A stretch of DNA of 64,000 nucleotides from UKL13-2 sp038206765 (GTDB lineage: Bacteria; Pseudomonadota; Gammaproteobacteria; Burkholderiales; Usitatibacteraceae), in NCBI GenBank assembly GCA_038206765.1, contig JBBRAM010000020.1:1-64000 (forward strand), in the 5' to 3' direction. The notes below the pieces were generated by a model. That model did no database searches. It saw nothing but the letters and a program-made list of their open reading frames with translations, and had not been told where the DNA came from. This document shows, in pieces, positions 7,890 through 16,243 of this stretch. Positions within the stretch are counted from its first letter, which is position 1, and the number at the start of each line of letters is the position of its first letter. Position numbers and translations under genes: made by a program.

Positions 7890-9987
7890 CCAGGGCGCGC
7901 TCACACTAGCCAATGTTATGTGGCTGCTCGCCGCGATGTCGTTTGTGATCGCGCCGCATGTAGCGCACTTACCGGCTTGGGTGACGGCAACCTGTATCGC
8001 AGCTGGCGTTTGGCGTTTGTGGAGCGCTCGGAAAGCGTTGCGCACGCCGCCGTGGTGGCTGATGGCGATCATCACCGTCGCAATTACGGCAGGCGCGTTT
8101 TTTGAATACAAACGCTTGTTTGGCCGCGAGGTAGGCGTGACATTGCTGATTGTGATGCTTTGTCTCAAAGTGCTTGAAATGAAAATGAAGCGCGATGTGT
8201 TGCTGGTGATTTTTCTAGGTTTTTTTCTGGCGCTCACCAATTTTTTATATTCACAATCCATTTTCATGGGCGCGTACATGTTTGGCTGCGTGTGGATTTT
8301 TATCGCCACCCTGATTGGTTTCCAACGCATTAATACCGAGGCAACCGTCCGTGAGCGGATCGTCCCGGCGGCCTGGCTCATGCTACAGGCGATTCCGATG
8401 ATGCTGGTGCTGTTTTTTCTTTTTCCTCGTCTATCCGGGCCGTTGTGGAGCATGCCCCAGGAGAATCAAGCGATATCGGGATTGTCTGACAGCATGACAC
8501 CAGGCGATATTAGCAGCCTCAGCTTGTCCGACGCGATTGCGTTCAGGGTCGATTTTGAGAGCGTCACGCCGCAAAGCCAAGAGCTTTACTGGCGCGGCCC
8601 CGTGCTGGGAAGGCAGTCTGGGCGCGGCTGGACACCGATTTCCACCGAAGAGCGCAGCCAACTTAATTTTGAGAAGCGATCACCGCCGATTAAGTATCGG
8701 GTGACACTACAACCGCACAATAAAACCTGGCTCTTCGCGCTAGATTTGCCTGCGGCTTTGCCTGCCGAAGCACAGGGACGTGCGTTTTTTTTGGCAGATT
8801 TTCAAATGCGCTCTCGCGAGCCCGTCTCCCAGCTAATCGCCTATGATGTGACGTCGCACTTGGGTTACCGAACGCTTGACCCGCTCACCCCGATTGATCG
8901 CCAAAATAGTCTGCGTTACAACAGCAACTTTAATCCCCGCACTATCGCTTATGGAAAAAAATTAGCCGAGGACAATCCTGATCCAAAAGCGCTGGTCGAA
9001 AAACTATTCACTCTTTACAACAAAGAGTTCACTTATACCTTGGAGCCCCCAAAGCTCGGCGTGAATTCGATGGATGAATTTTTGTTCGAGACCAAGCAAG
9101 GTTTTTGCGAGCACTATGCCGGCAGCTTTGTCTTGATCTTGCGTGCGGCCGGCATCCCGGCACGGGTTGTGACGGGCTATCAAGGCGGCGACATCAATCC
9201 CATTACCAAACAGATGATCGTGCGCCAGTCCGATGCCCATGCGTGGACCGAAGTTTGGTTTGATGACCTCGGCTGGCTCAGGGTTGATCCGACTTCCTTT
9301 GTCTCGCCGCTGCGGATTAATCGCGGCTTGAGCGCTGCCGTTGGGCCGCAGGGCGCGTTTAACATCATGATGGAGGCCGACAAACTAGGCATTCTTCGCC
9401 AGCTTCGTTATTCGTGGGACGCCGTCAATAGCCAGTGGAATCAATGGGTAGTGGGGTTTAACGCAGATCGTCAACGAAATTTGTTTGAAAATTTTGGCAT
9501 ACGTGATGTCGATTGGCGCTCAACTGGTTTGGCACTGCTGATCGGTATATTCATTGCGGGCGGGGTGGTTGGCGGCATACTTTTTTGGCGCGTTTATCAA
9601 ACCAAAAAAGAGCCAGTTGTGGCCGCTTATGATCGTCTCTGCGGCAAGTTAGCGCAGCTAAAATCGAACACGGGTGCTGACTTAACGCGCGCACCGCACG
9701 AGGGGCCAATGGATTTTCTGAACCGAATTGCGTTGCATCACCCGAGGCTCGCACCCGAACTACAGCCCTTATTTGAGCAATACATTGCGTTGCGGTACGG
9801 GCAGGGACGGGAACAGGAACAAGCACACCACCAGGGACAAGACAAACGACCGGGCGAGGGACGCGGACAGCCTTCTAGCCATGCCCATAAATCACCAAGC
9901 CGCGCCGGCTCAGATGCGACCGCACAATTTATTCGCGGCGTGCGTCGATTTAGAATTCGCCGAACGACAAATTCGACAAAACGATAA
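7882..9987 (+). CDS. tgpA: TgpA-like transglutaminase membrane protein (DUF3488, transglutaminase core)
   Basis: 701 residues. The N-terminal half has five or six transmembrane helices (to about 190, the DUF3488 region). A periplasmic transglutaminase-like core carries the Cys-His-Asp triad in FCEHYAGSF, SDAHAWTEVW and RVDPT. One more helix lies near 552-572, followed by a cytoplasmic C-terminal domain. In Pseudomonas aeruginosa TgpA is an essential inner-membrane protein with a periplasmic transglutaminase domain. The last 60 or so residues are Gln/Gly/Arg/His-rich low complexity, unlike typical members. It ends the moxR set. Confidence 0.9.
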   Translation: MINQGALTLANVMWLLAAMSFVIAPHVAHLPAWVTATCIAAGVWRLWSARKALRTPPWWLMAIITVAITAGAFFEYKRLFGREVGVTLLIVMLCLKVLEMKMKRDVLLVIFLGFFLALTNFLYSQSIFMGAYMFGCVWIFIATLIGFQRINTEATVRERIVPAAWLMLQAIPMMLVLFFLFPRLSGPLWSMPQENQAISGLSDSMTPGDISSLSLSDAIAFRVDFESVTPQSQELYWRGPVLGRQSGRGWTPISTEERSQLNFEKRSPPIKYRVTLQPHNKTWLFALDLPAALPAEAQGRAFFLADFQMRSREPVSQLIAYDVTSHLGYRTLDPLTPIDRQNSLRYNSNFNPRTIAYGKKLAEDNPDPKALVEKLFTLYNKEFTYTLEPPKLGVNSMDEFLFETKQGFCEHYAGSFVLILRAAGIPARVVTGYQGGDINPITKQMIVRQSDAHAWTEVWFDDLGWLRVDPTSFVSPLRINRGLSAAVGPQGAFNIMMEADKLGILRQLRYSWDAVNSQWNQWVVGFNADRQRNLFENFGIRDVDWRSTGLALLIGIFIAGGVVGGILFWRVYQTKKEPVVAAYDRLCGKLAQLKSNTGADLTRAPHEGPMDFLNRIALHHPRLAPELQPLFEQYIALRYGQGREQEQAHHQGQDKRPGEGRGQPSSHAHKSPSRAGSDATAQFIRGVRRFRIRRTTNSTKR

Positions 9988-10045
9988 CGTTAATCGGCGG
10001 TCGGCCGTAGTAGGATGTTAGCCATGACGTCAACAGGAGCACATC

Positions 10046-10813
10046 ATGCAAATCATCACATCCGTTAAACACCAAGTCTCAATTGACGAATGGCAGACCC
10101 GGACCGATCTCGCTGCCTGCTATCGCTTGGTTGCGCATCAAGGCTGGGATGATTTGGTATTTACGCATATCACCGCAAAAATTCCCGGTTTGGACAATCA
10201 ATTTCTCATCAATCCCTACGGCATGATGTTTGAGGAAATCACAGCCTCCAGCTTGGTTAAAATCGATGGCGACGGCAACAAACTAGATGCCGAGAATCCC
10301 TACCCGATTAACCCTGCTGGGTTCGTGATCCACAGCGCCATTCATGCTGCACGCGACGATGCCAAATGCGTCCTGCACACCCATTCGATCAACGGCGTTG
10401 CAGTATCCGCACAAAAAGACGGTGTGCTGCCTATTTCACAACATTCGATTTTTGTGATTCCCAGCCTCGCTTATCACGACTATGAGGGTGTAGCGTTAAG
10501 CGATGATGAAAAGCCGCGCTTGGTGCGTGATTTGGGCGATAACCGGTATTTTATGCTGCGTAACCACGGCCTGCTAACGGTTGGCAGAACGATTGCCGAC
10601 GCATTTATGGGTATGTATTTTTTTGAGGCGACCTGCATGATTCAAATCCGCGCCCAAGCGGGGGGCGGTCCACTCACCATGATTTCGCAATCCATTCTCG
10701 ATGGCGCCAAAGCGCAAGCCAAAGCAGTCACCAAGGGTATGGGGCCGGGTGCATTGGCATGGCCAGCATTGCTGCGTAAATTGGATAGAATGGATGCATC
10801 GTATAAAAGTTAA
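10046..10813 (+). CDS. class II aldolase/adducin family protein
   Basis: 255-residue cytosolic protein of the fuculose-aldolase/adducin fold. Zinc ligands are visible as His-Thr-His in CVLHTHSING and a later His in LRNHGLLTVG. An acidic residue that could act in catalysis lies in PYGMMFEEIT. The true substrate cannot be told from sequence. The start is well supported: GGAGCACATC directly precedes the ATG, and the same GGAGCACATCATG string recurs at the acyl-CoA ligase start at 14354. It leads a co-directional set with the Mpo1-like, phosphatase, kinase, dehydrogenase and ligase genes. Confidence 0.88.
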   Translation: MQIITSVKHQVSIDEWQTRTDLAACYRLVAHQGWDDLVFTHITAKIPGLDNQFLINPYGMMFEEITASSLVKIDGDGNKLDAENPYPINPAGFVIHSAIHAARDDAKCVLHTHSINGVAVSAQKDGVLPISQHSIFVIPSLAYHDYEGVALSDDEKPRLVRDLGDNRYFMLRNHGLLTVGRTIADAFMGMYFFEATCMIQIRAQAGGGPLTMISQSILDGAKAQAKAVTKGMGPGALAWPALLRKLDRMDASYKS

Positions 10814-10828
10814 AGCTGGAAGTCGCTC

Positions 10829-11161
10829 ATGAAAGGCGCGAAAATGGAAACAACAGCCCCACGCTACACATCGCTTAAAACATTTTATCCATACTATTTA
10901 TCCGAGCATGCCAACCTCACCTGCCGTCGCCTGCATTTCGTGGGCACCTCGCTGGTACTGGTTTTTGTTGGCTTGGCAATATTTAGACAAAACCCGAACT
11001 GGCTCTTTGCCGCAATTCCTTCCGGGTATGGATTTGCATGGGTGGGCCATTTTTTCTTTGAACACAACCGCCCTGCCACCTTCAAATATCCGCTCTATAG
11101 CTTTGCAAGCGATTGGATCATGTATGCCGAAATTTGGACCGGAAAAGTAAAACTCGGATGA
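10829..11161 (+). CDS. DUF962 (Mpo1-like) small membrane protein
   Basis: 110 residues with two or three hydrophobic helices. The family signatures are a histidine-bearing block near LHFVGTSLVLV and GHFFFEHNRPATF. Yeast Mpo1 (YGL010W), of the DUF962 family, is an Fe(II)-dependent dioxygenase that alpha-oxidises phytosphingosine-derived 2-hydroxy fatty acids. Bacterial members, much shorter here, are mostly uncharacterised. Placement among acyl-CoA genes agrees with a lipid role. METTAP at residue 6 is an alternative start. The stop codon overlaps the next start as ATGA. Confidence 0.82.
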   Translation: MKGAKMETTAPRYTSLKTFYPYYLSEHANLTCRRLHFVGTSLVLVFVGLAIFRQNPNWLFAAIPSGYGFAWVGHFFFEHNRPATFKYPLYSFASDWIMYAEIWTGKVKLG

Positions 11162-11910
11162 TCCCAAAAGATGCCAATCGCCGCCGACTTTTTATCATGC
11201 GCCACGGCAGCGTGACTTACTTTGACCCATCCGGCAAACCACTTCAACCCGAAAGCGCATCGCTTACCGCTGACGGCGTGTTGCAGGCAAAAGCGGCGGG
11301 TAAATTATTTGCGTCCCAACAAGCGATATTTGATCGCGTCATTGTCAGCGGACTCATTCGAACCGTTGAAACCGCACAGCAGGTTTTAGCGGAAACCGGG
11401 CAACAAATTGCGATTGAGACGCGTCCCAATTTGGTCGAACTCAAAGGCGGGCATTTGGGCTCCATTGCTGATGCTGATTTAAAGACCGCATTCCACGGGG
11501 CGTTTGACGGCATGGTGCAAGAAAACACGCGTTTCTTGGGCGGCGAATCGGTCGGTGAATTGTTAGACCGCGTTATTCCCGAGATCGATGCACTACGTGC
11601 TGCAACCGACTGGGATATTGCCTTGCTGGTGCTGCATGGTGGTGTTAATCGGGCGGTATTGTCCTATCTTTTAAGCGGGCAGCGCATGATGATGGGCGGC
11701 TTGGCGCAAGCGCCTGCGTGCATCAACGCAGTCGACGTTGGCGAGATAAAAGGTGATGTGGTGCTGCGCGCCATGAACGTTTCGCCGACCGATTATTTGC
11801 AAACTGAGACCCGTAAAACAACGATGGAATCATTGTTTGAACATTACGAACAATATCGCCTAAATCGGCTAAAAACAGGTGCCGGATTTGGAGAACAAAT
11901 CAATGTCTGA
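11158..11910 (+). CDS. histidine phosphatase superfamily protein
   Basis: 250 residues from the ATG at 11158, which overlaps the DUF962 stop by 4 bases. A longer frame from 11113 exists but the overlap start is preferred. The phosphohistidine motif is IMRHGSV, followed by SGLIRTVETAQ and a second catalytic histidine in LLVLHGGVNRAV. These are phosphoglycerate-mutase-fold phosphatases with varied substrates. The gene overlaps the 5' end of the APH-type kinase gene. A phosphatase beside a small-molecule kinase is notable, but no substrate link can be proven here. Confidence 0.88.
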   Translation: MIPKDANRRRLFIMRHGSVTYFDPSGKPLQPESASLTADGVLQAKAAGKLFASQQAIFDRVIVSGLIRTVETAQQVLAETGQQIAIETRPNLVELKGGHLGSIADADLKTAFHGAFDGMVQENTRFLGGESVGELLDRVIPEIDALRAATDWDIALLVLHGGVNRAVLSYLLSGQRMMMGGLAQAPACINAVDVGEIKGDVVLRAMNVSPTDYLQTETRKTTMESLFEHYEQYRLNRLKTGAGFGEQINV

Positions 11911-13024
11911 AGGCCAATCAACATCAGGCTTCGATCATTTCAAAGGCACCAAGCCAGTCGCCAAGCAGCATGAATTTGAGATTGGCGCATTAGCGACATG
12001 GCTAAAGTCTAGTACTGGCGCGGACTTTAGCAATATGATGGTCGAGCAATTCAAGGGCGGGCAATCTAATCCCACCTTTAAATTAGTGACCAAAGATCGA
12101 TCCTACGTGATGCGTGCCAAGCCGGGCCCGGCCGCTAAACTACTGCCGTCCGCACACATGATTGAACGTGAGTACGAAGTCATGACAGCCCTCGGGAAAA
12201 CCGATATTCCGGTTCCTAAAACAATTGCCCTTTGCAATGATGAAGCCGTGATTGGCCGCGCATTTTATGTCATGGAAATGGTCGAAGGCCGCGTACTTTG
12301 GGATCCGGCGATGCCGGGGCTATCCAACGCCGAGCGTACCGCCATTTTTGACGAAATGAATGCGGTCATGGCGAGATTACATCAGGTCGATTATGCCGCA
12401 TTTGGTTTGGGTAGCTTCGGCAAACCGGGCAACTATTTAGAACGACAAATCGGCCGCTGGACGAAGCAATATCGCGCTTCGGAGACCGAAAAAATTGAGG
12501 CAATGGATCGACTCATCGACTGGTTGCCTGCACACATACCCCCAGGGGAGGAAACCGGCGTAGTACATGGCGATTACCGGCTGGATAATCTGATTCTCCA
12601 CCCGACTGAGCCACGAATTTTGGCGATTCTCGACTGGGAACTCTCCACCCTCGGACATCCGTTAGTCGATTTTGCTTATCATTGCATGACTTGGCATGTG
12701 CCGCCGAGCGCCTTTCGGGGGCTCGCTGGTTTGGATTTGGTCGCACTCGGCATTCCAGAGCAGCCGGAATATATTGCTAAATATTGCCAACGCACTGGGC
12801 GCATTGGGACCGATAGCGACGGTAAAGCAGGAATCGAAAATTTTGATTATTACTTGGCCTACAACATGTTCCGTATGGCGGGCATTTTGCAGGGCATTAT
12901 GAAGCGCGTCGTCGATGGCACAGCGGCCTCCGAACAAGCGATCGCGATGGGCAAAGCCGCAAAGCCGATTGCGGAGCTTGGCTGGAAAATGGTTGAACGA
13001 TTGATGCGTAAGTCATCTCTTTAA
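11903..13024 (+). CDS. APH-family phosphotransferase (ACAD10/11- or LvaA-like)
   Basis: 373 residues from the ATG at 11903, which has GGAGA about 8 bases upstream inside the phosphatase gene. A GTG at 11879 is the longer alternative. Kinase-fold motifs are present: FKGGQSNPTF (nucleotide loop), Lys in YVMRAKPG, the catalytic loop VHGDYRLDNLIL, and the metal-binding Asp in ILDWELSTLG. Members beside an acyl-CoA dehydrogenase correspond to the kinase half of animal ACAD10/ACAD11 and to LvaA of the levulinate pathway, which phosphorylate 4-hydroxyacyl-CoAs. The next gene is that kind of dehydrogenase. Confidence 0.87.
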   Translation: MSEGQSTSGFDHFKGTKPVAKQHEFEIGALATWLKSSTGADFSNMMVEQFKGGQSNPTFKLVTKDRSYVMRAKPGPAAKLLPSAHMIEREYEVMTALGKTDIPVPKTIALCNDEAVIGRAFYVMEMVEGRVLWDPAMPGLSNAERTAIFDEMNAVMARLHQVDYAAFGLGSFGKPGNYLERQIGRWTKQYRASETEKIEAMDRLIDWLPAHIPPGEETGVVHGDYRLDNLILHPTEPRILAILDWELSTLGHPLVDFAYHCMTWHVPPSAFRGLAGLDLVALGIPEQPEYIAKYCQRTGRIGTDSDGKAGIENFDYYLAYNMFRMAGILQGIMKRVVDGTAASEQAIAMGKAAKPIAELGWKMVERLMRKSSL

Positions 13025-13052
13025 AAATTTTAATCACGGAAAGAAGCCAGCA

Positions 13053-14273
13053 ATGAATTTTACCTATTCCGAAAAAGTTGTCGCGCTGCAACAACGTATG
13101 GAGGCGTTTTTTGCCGAACATATTTTGCCGAACGAAGCGAGATTCAACGACGATATCGCTGCCAACACCGCCGCCGGTAAACGCTGGACACCGGTGCAAT
13201 TGCTTGGCGAACTGAAGCCCAAAGCGCAGGCCGCAGGCTTGTGGAATCTATTCATGCCGGGCAAGCACGGCGCGGGCCTAACCAATCTCGAATACGCGCC
13301 GCTCGCCGAGATCACTGGACGCGTGCACTGGGCACCGGAAGTCTTTAACTGTTCCGCACCCGACACCGGCAACATGGAAGTGCTGACGCAATACGGCACA
13401 CCAGAGCAGCAAGACCAATGGTTAAAGCCACTCCTACGCGGCGAGATCCGTTCCGCTTTTGCGATGACCGAGCCAGGTGTTGCGTCTTCTGATGCCACCA
13501 ATGTTGAGACAAAAATTGAAAGGGATGGTAGCGATTACGTGGTCAACGGCCGGAAATGGTGGATATCGGGTGCGGGCGATCCGCGCTGCAAAATCTACAT
13601 TGTGATGGGCAAGACTGATCCGAATGCGGGCGTACATTCGCAGCAATCGATGATTTTGGTGCCATCCGATACACCCGGCGTCACGGTCGTGCGTCCTCTT
13701 CCCGTGTTTGGCTATGACGACGCGCCACACGGGCATTGCGAGATTGTTTTTGAAAACGTTCGTGTGCCGAAAGAAAACATTTTGCTTGGTGAAGGCCGGG
13801 GTTTCGAAATTGCACAGGGTCGCTTGGGACCGGGACGCATTCACCATTGCATGCGTTTGATCGGACTATCAGAGCGGATGCTTGAACTGATGTGCAAACG
13901 TCTGCAATCGCGCACCGCATTCGGCAAGCCGATCGCCGCACAATCTGTCTGGAGCGAGCGTACTGCCGAATCACGTTGCATGATTGAACAGGCGCGTTTG
14001 CTCACGTTAAAAGCGGCATACATGATGGACGTAGCGGGCAATAAAGTCGCGAAGAAAGAAATCGCCATGATAAAAATTGTCGCGCCCAACATGGCGCAGC
14101 AAATTATTGATTGGGCGATTCAGGCCCATGGTGCGGGTGGTTTAAGCGACGATTTCCCGTTGGCCTACGCCTATACCTGGGCGCGCATCCTGCGCTTGGC
14201 TGACGGCCCGGACGAGGTGCATCGCGCCTCCCTGGCAAAGATGGAGTTCGGGAAATATCTCGGCAAACCGTAG
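13053..14273 (+). CDS. acyl-CoA dehydrogenase (ACAD11/LvaC-like)
   Basis: 406-residue FAD-dependent acyl-CoA dehydrogenase. The FAD/substrate block FAMTEPGVASSDATN, the middle WISGAGDPRCK, and the C-terminal QAHGAGGLSDDFPLAY and DGPDEVHRASLAK segments are those of the large ACAD10/11 branch. The upstream APH kinase is 28 bases away, so the pair looks like a split version of animal ACAD11. In that system the dehydrogenase-fold partner eliminates phosphate from a 4-phosphoacyl-CoA to give an enoyl-CoA. Ordinary beta-oxidation chemistry remains possible. GGAAAG precedes the start. Confidence 0.9.
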   Translation: MNFTYSEKVVALQQRMEAFFAEHILPNEARFNDDIAANTAAGKRWTPVQLLGELKPKAQAAGLWNLFMPGKHGAGLTNLEYAPLAEITGRVHWAPEVFNCSAPDTGNMEVLTQYGTPEQQDQWLKPLLRGEIRSAFAMTEPGVASSDATNVETKIERDGSDYVVNGRKWWISGAGDPRCKIYIVMGKTDPNAGVHSQQSMILVPSDTPGVTVVRPLPVFGYDDAPHGHCEIVFENVRVPKENILLGEGRGFEIAQGRLGPGRIHHCMRLIGLSERMLELMCKRLQSRTAFGKPIAAQSVWSERTAESRCMIEQARLLTLKAAYMMDVAGNKVAKKEIAMIKIVAPNMAQQIIDWAIQAHGAGGLSDDFPLAYAYTWARILRLADGPDEVHRASLAKMEFGKYLGKP

Positions 14274-14353
14274 CGTTTCAAATTTACCTGGCACAGCGGT
14301 TGGTTTGGATGACTTCTGTTAGCCGCTCAAAATAAAATATTGAGGAGCACATC

Positions 14354-16054
14354 ATGGCGAATGCAGCCGCATTAGAACCCAAATGGTGGTTAAAGCATTA
14401 TCCGGCGGGCGTCGTCCATGAGATTGATTTAACGCGTTACGCGTCGCTGCCCGCGATGGCCGACGAAGCCTTTGAGAAATATCGCGACAACCCCGCTTTC
14501 ACCTGCATGGATAAAACGATAACCTTTGGCGAGGTCGATGTCCTCTCCAAAGCGCTCGCGGCTTGGTTCCAATCGAAGGGCTTGGCGCGCGGCGCGCGCA
14601 TCGCGTTGATGATGCCCAATATTCTGCAATATCCAATCGCGATTATTGCGGTGCTGCGGGCGGGCTACGTGGTAGTGAATGTCAATCCGCTCTACACGCC
14701 GCGAGAATTGGAGCACCAGCTGACCGACAGTGGTTCCGAAGCGATTATCATTCTGGAAAATTTTGCCACGACGTTGGAGGCGATTCTACCGAAAACAAAA
14801 ATCAAGCATGTCATCTTGGCATCCGTTGGCGATTTGCTGGGTTTTCCGAAAGGCATGATTACCAATTTCATCGTGCGCCGCGTAAAAAAAGCCGTGCCGA
14901 AATTTAGCATGCACGGCTCCGTCTGGTTTAACGACTGCTTGAGCGCTGGGCGCAGCTTGCCGTTTAGCAAACCCCAGTTGCGCCCGGATGATATTGCGTT
15001 TTTGCAGTACACGGGCGGCACAACGGGCGTTTCCAAAGGTGCGGTACTGGTGCATTCCAATATTTACGGTAACGCGCTCGTTGCTGAGGCATGGTTGCAA
15101 CCCGCGTTGAACGATACCCGCAAAGGGGCATTGAACGAGCCGATGGTCATCGTTTGCGCCTTGCCCATGTACCATATTTTTGCGCTGGTCAGCTGCATGT
15201 GGATGGCGATCAAAACCGGTGGCCATAATATTCTGATCCCCAACCCACGCGACCTCGAAGGCATGATTGCGACGATTGGCAAACAGAAATTCAACGTACT
15301 GCCGGCAGTGAATACGATGTTTAATTCACTCGTCAATCATCCCGCCTTTGCTACGCTCGACTTCTCTGGGCTACGAATCTCAAACGGCGGCGGCATGGCC
15401 GTCCAGCGCGCGGTGGCCGACAAATGGTTGGGGCTCACCCACACCCCAATTGTTGAGGGCTATGGCTTGACGGAAACATCATCGGGTGCAACCTGCAACG
15501 AAATCATGAGCACCGTTTATTCCGGTGATGTTGGCATGCCGATGCCGAGCACAGAAATTTCCATCCGCGATGATGCCGAAAATGAAGTGCCTTTAGGGCA
15601 ATCCGGCGAAATTTGCATCCGTGGTCCGCAAGTGATGCGCGGGTACTGGCAGCGGCCGGATGAAACCGCGAGCGCAATGACGAAAGATGGTTTCTTTAAA
15701 TCTGGCGACATCGGCATCATGTTGCCAAACGGCCACGTGAAAATTGTTGATCGGAAGAAAGACATGATTTTGGTTTCGGGCTTTAATGTTTATCCGAATG
15801 AAATCGAAGATGTCGTCGCGTCCTGCCCAGGCGTGCTGGAGTGTGCGGTGGTCGGTGTGCCGGACGAAAAAACAGGCGAGGCTGTGCGGCTTTTTATCGT
15901 CAAAAAAGACCCGGCGCTGATCGAGGCCGCCGTGATGGACTATTGTCGAAAAAATCTCACAGGCTACAAATGCCCCAAGTCGATTGTGTTCCGCGACGCG
16001 CTGCCGAAATCGAATGTGGGCAAAATTCTGCGGCGGGAGTTGCGGGATAAATAG
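14354..16054 (+). CDS. fadD: long-chain acyl-CoA synthetase (FadD-like)
   Basis: 566-residue adenylate-forming enzyme that activates fatty acids to acyl-CoA. The P-loop is YTGGTTGVSKG (about 219-229). Other motifs are GYGLTETSSGA, the KSGDIGIMLPNG hinge and DRKKDMILVSGFN. The C-terminal catalytic Lys lies in KSNVGKILRREL. The start is strongly supported by GAGGAGCACATC before the ATG. It ends the acyl-CoA cluster and would feed the dehydrogenase upstream. The chain-length preference cannot be read from the sequence. Confidence 0.9.
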   Translation: MANAAALEPKWWLKHYPAGVVHEIDLTRYASLPAMADEAFEKYRDNPAFTCMDKTITFGEVDVLSKALAAWFQSKGLARGARIALMMPNILQYPIAIIAVLRAGYVVVNVNPLYTPRELEHQLTDSGSEAIIILENFATTLEAILPKTKIKHVILASVGDLLGFPKGMITNFIVRRVKKAVPKFSMHGSVWFNDCLSAGRSLPFSKPQLRPDDIAFLQYTGGTTGVSKGAVLVHSNIYGNALVAEAWLQPALNDTRKGALNEPMVIVCALPMYHIFALVSCMWMAIKTGGHNILIPNPRDLEGMIATIGKQKFNVLPAVNTMFNSLVNHPAFATLDFSGLRISNGGGMAVQRAVADKWLGLTHTPIVEGYGLTETSSGATCNEIMSTVYSGDVGMPMPSTEISIRDDAENEVPLGQSGEICIRGPQVMRGYWQRPDETASAMTKDGFFKSGDIGIMLPNGHVKIVDRKKDMILVSGFNVYPNEIEDVVASCPGVLECAVVGVPDEKTGEAVRLFIVKKDPALIEAAVMDYCRKNLTGYKCPKSIVFRDALPKSNVGKILRRELRDK

Positions 16055-16243
16055 TAAAATCGGCAGTGTAGATTTGTTAAACGGTGGCCTTGCAAAAAAT
16101 GAACAAAGTCTGCTTCCAGAGTGCCGTTCCGAGCAAAAGTACCTCAAAACACCCGTCAGTGCTCGTGTTTAGACCGCGCATTGGCTCATCATTATTTGCA
16201 TCATTATTCGCATCATCATCTTAATCATCTAACGGGACGCAAC

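Noticed and set aside
16180..16230. Run of CATCATTATT-like units, considered as a regulatory or CRISPR-like array
   Set aside because: The units are irregular and only a few bases long, with no spacers. It is simple sequence only.
16121..16243. Upstream His-rich extension of the amidase frame
   Set aside because: It comes from CAT-rich non-coding sequence. The ATG at 16244 begins a normal signal peptide.
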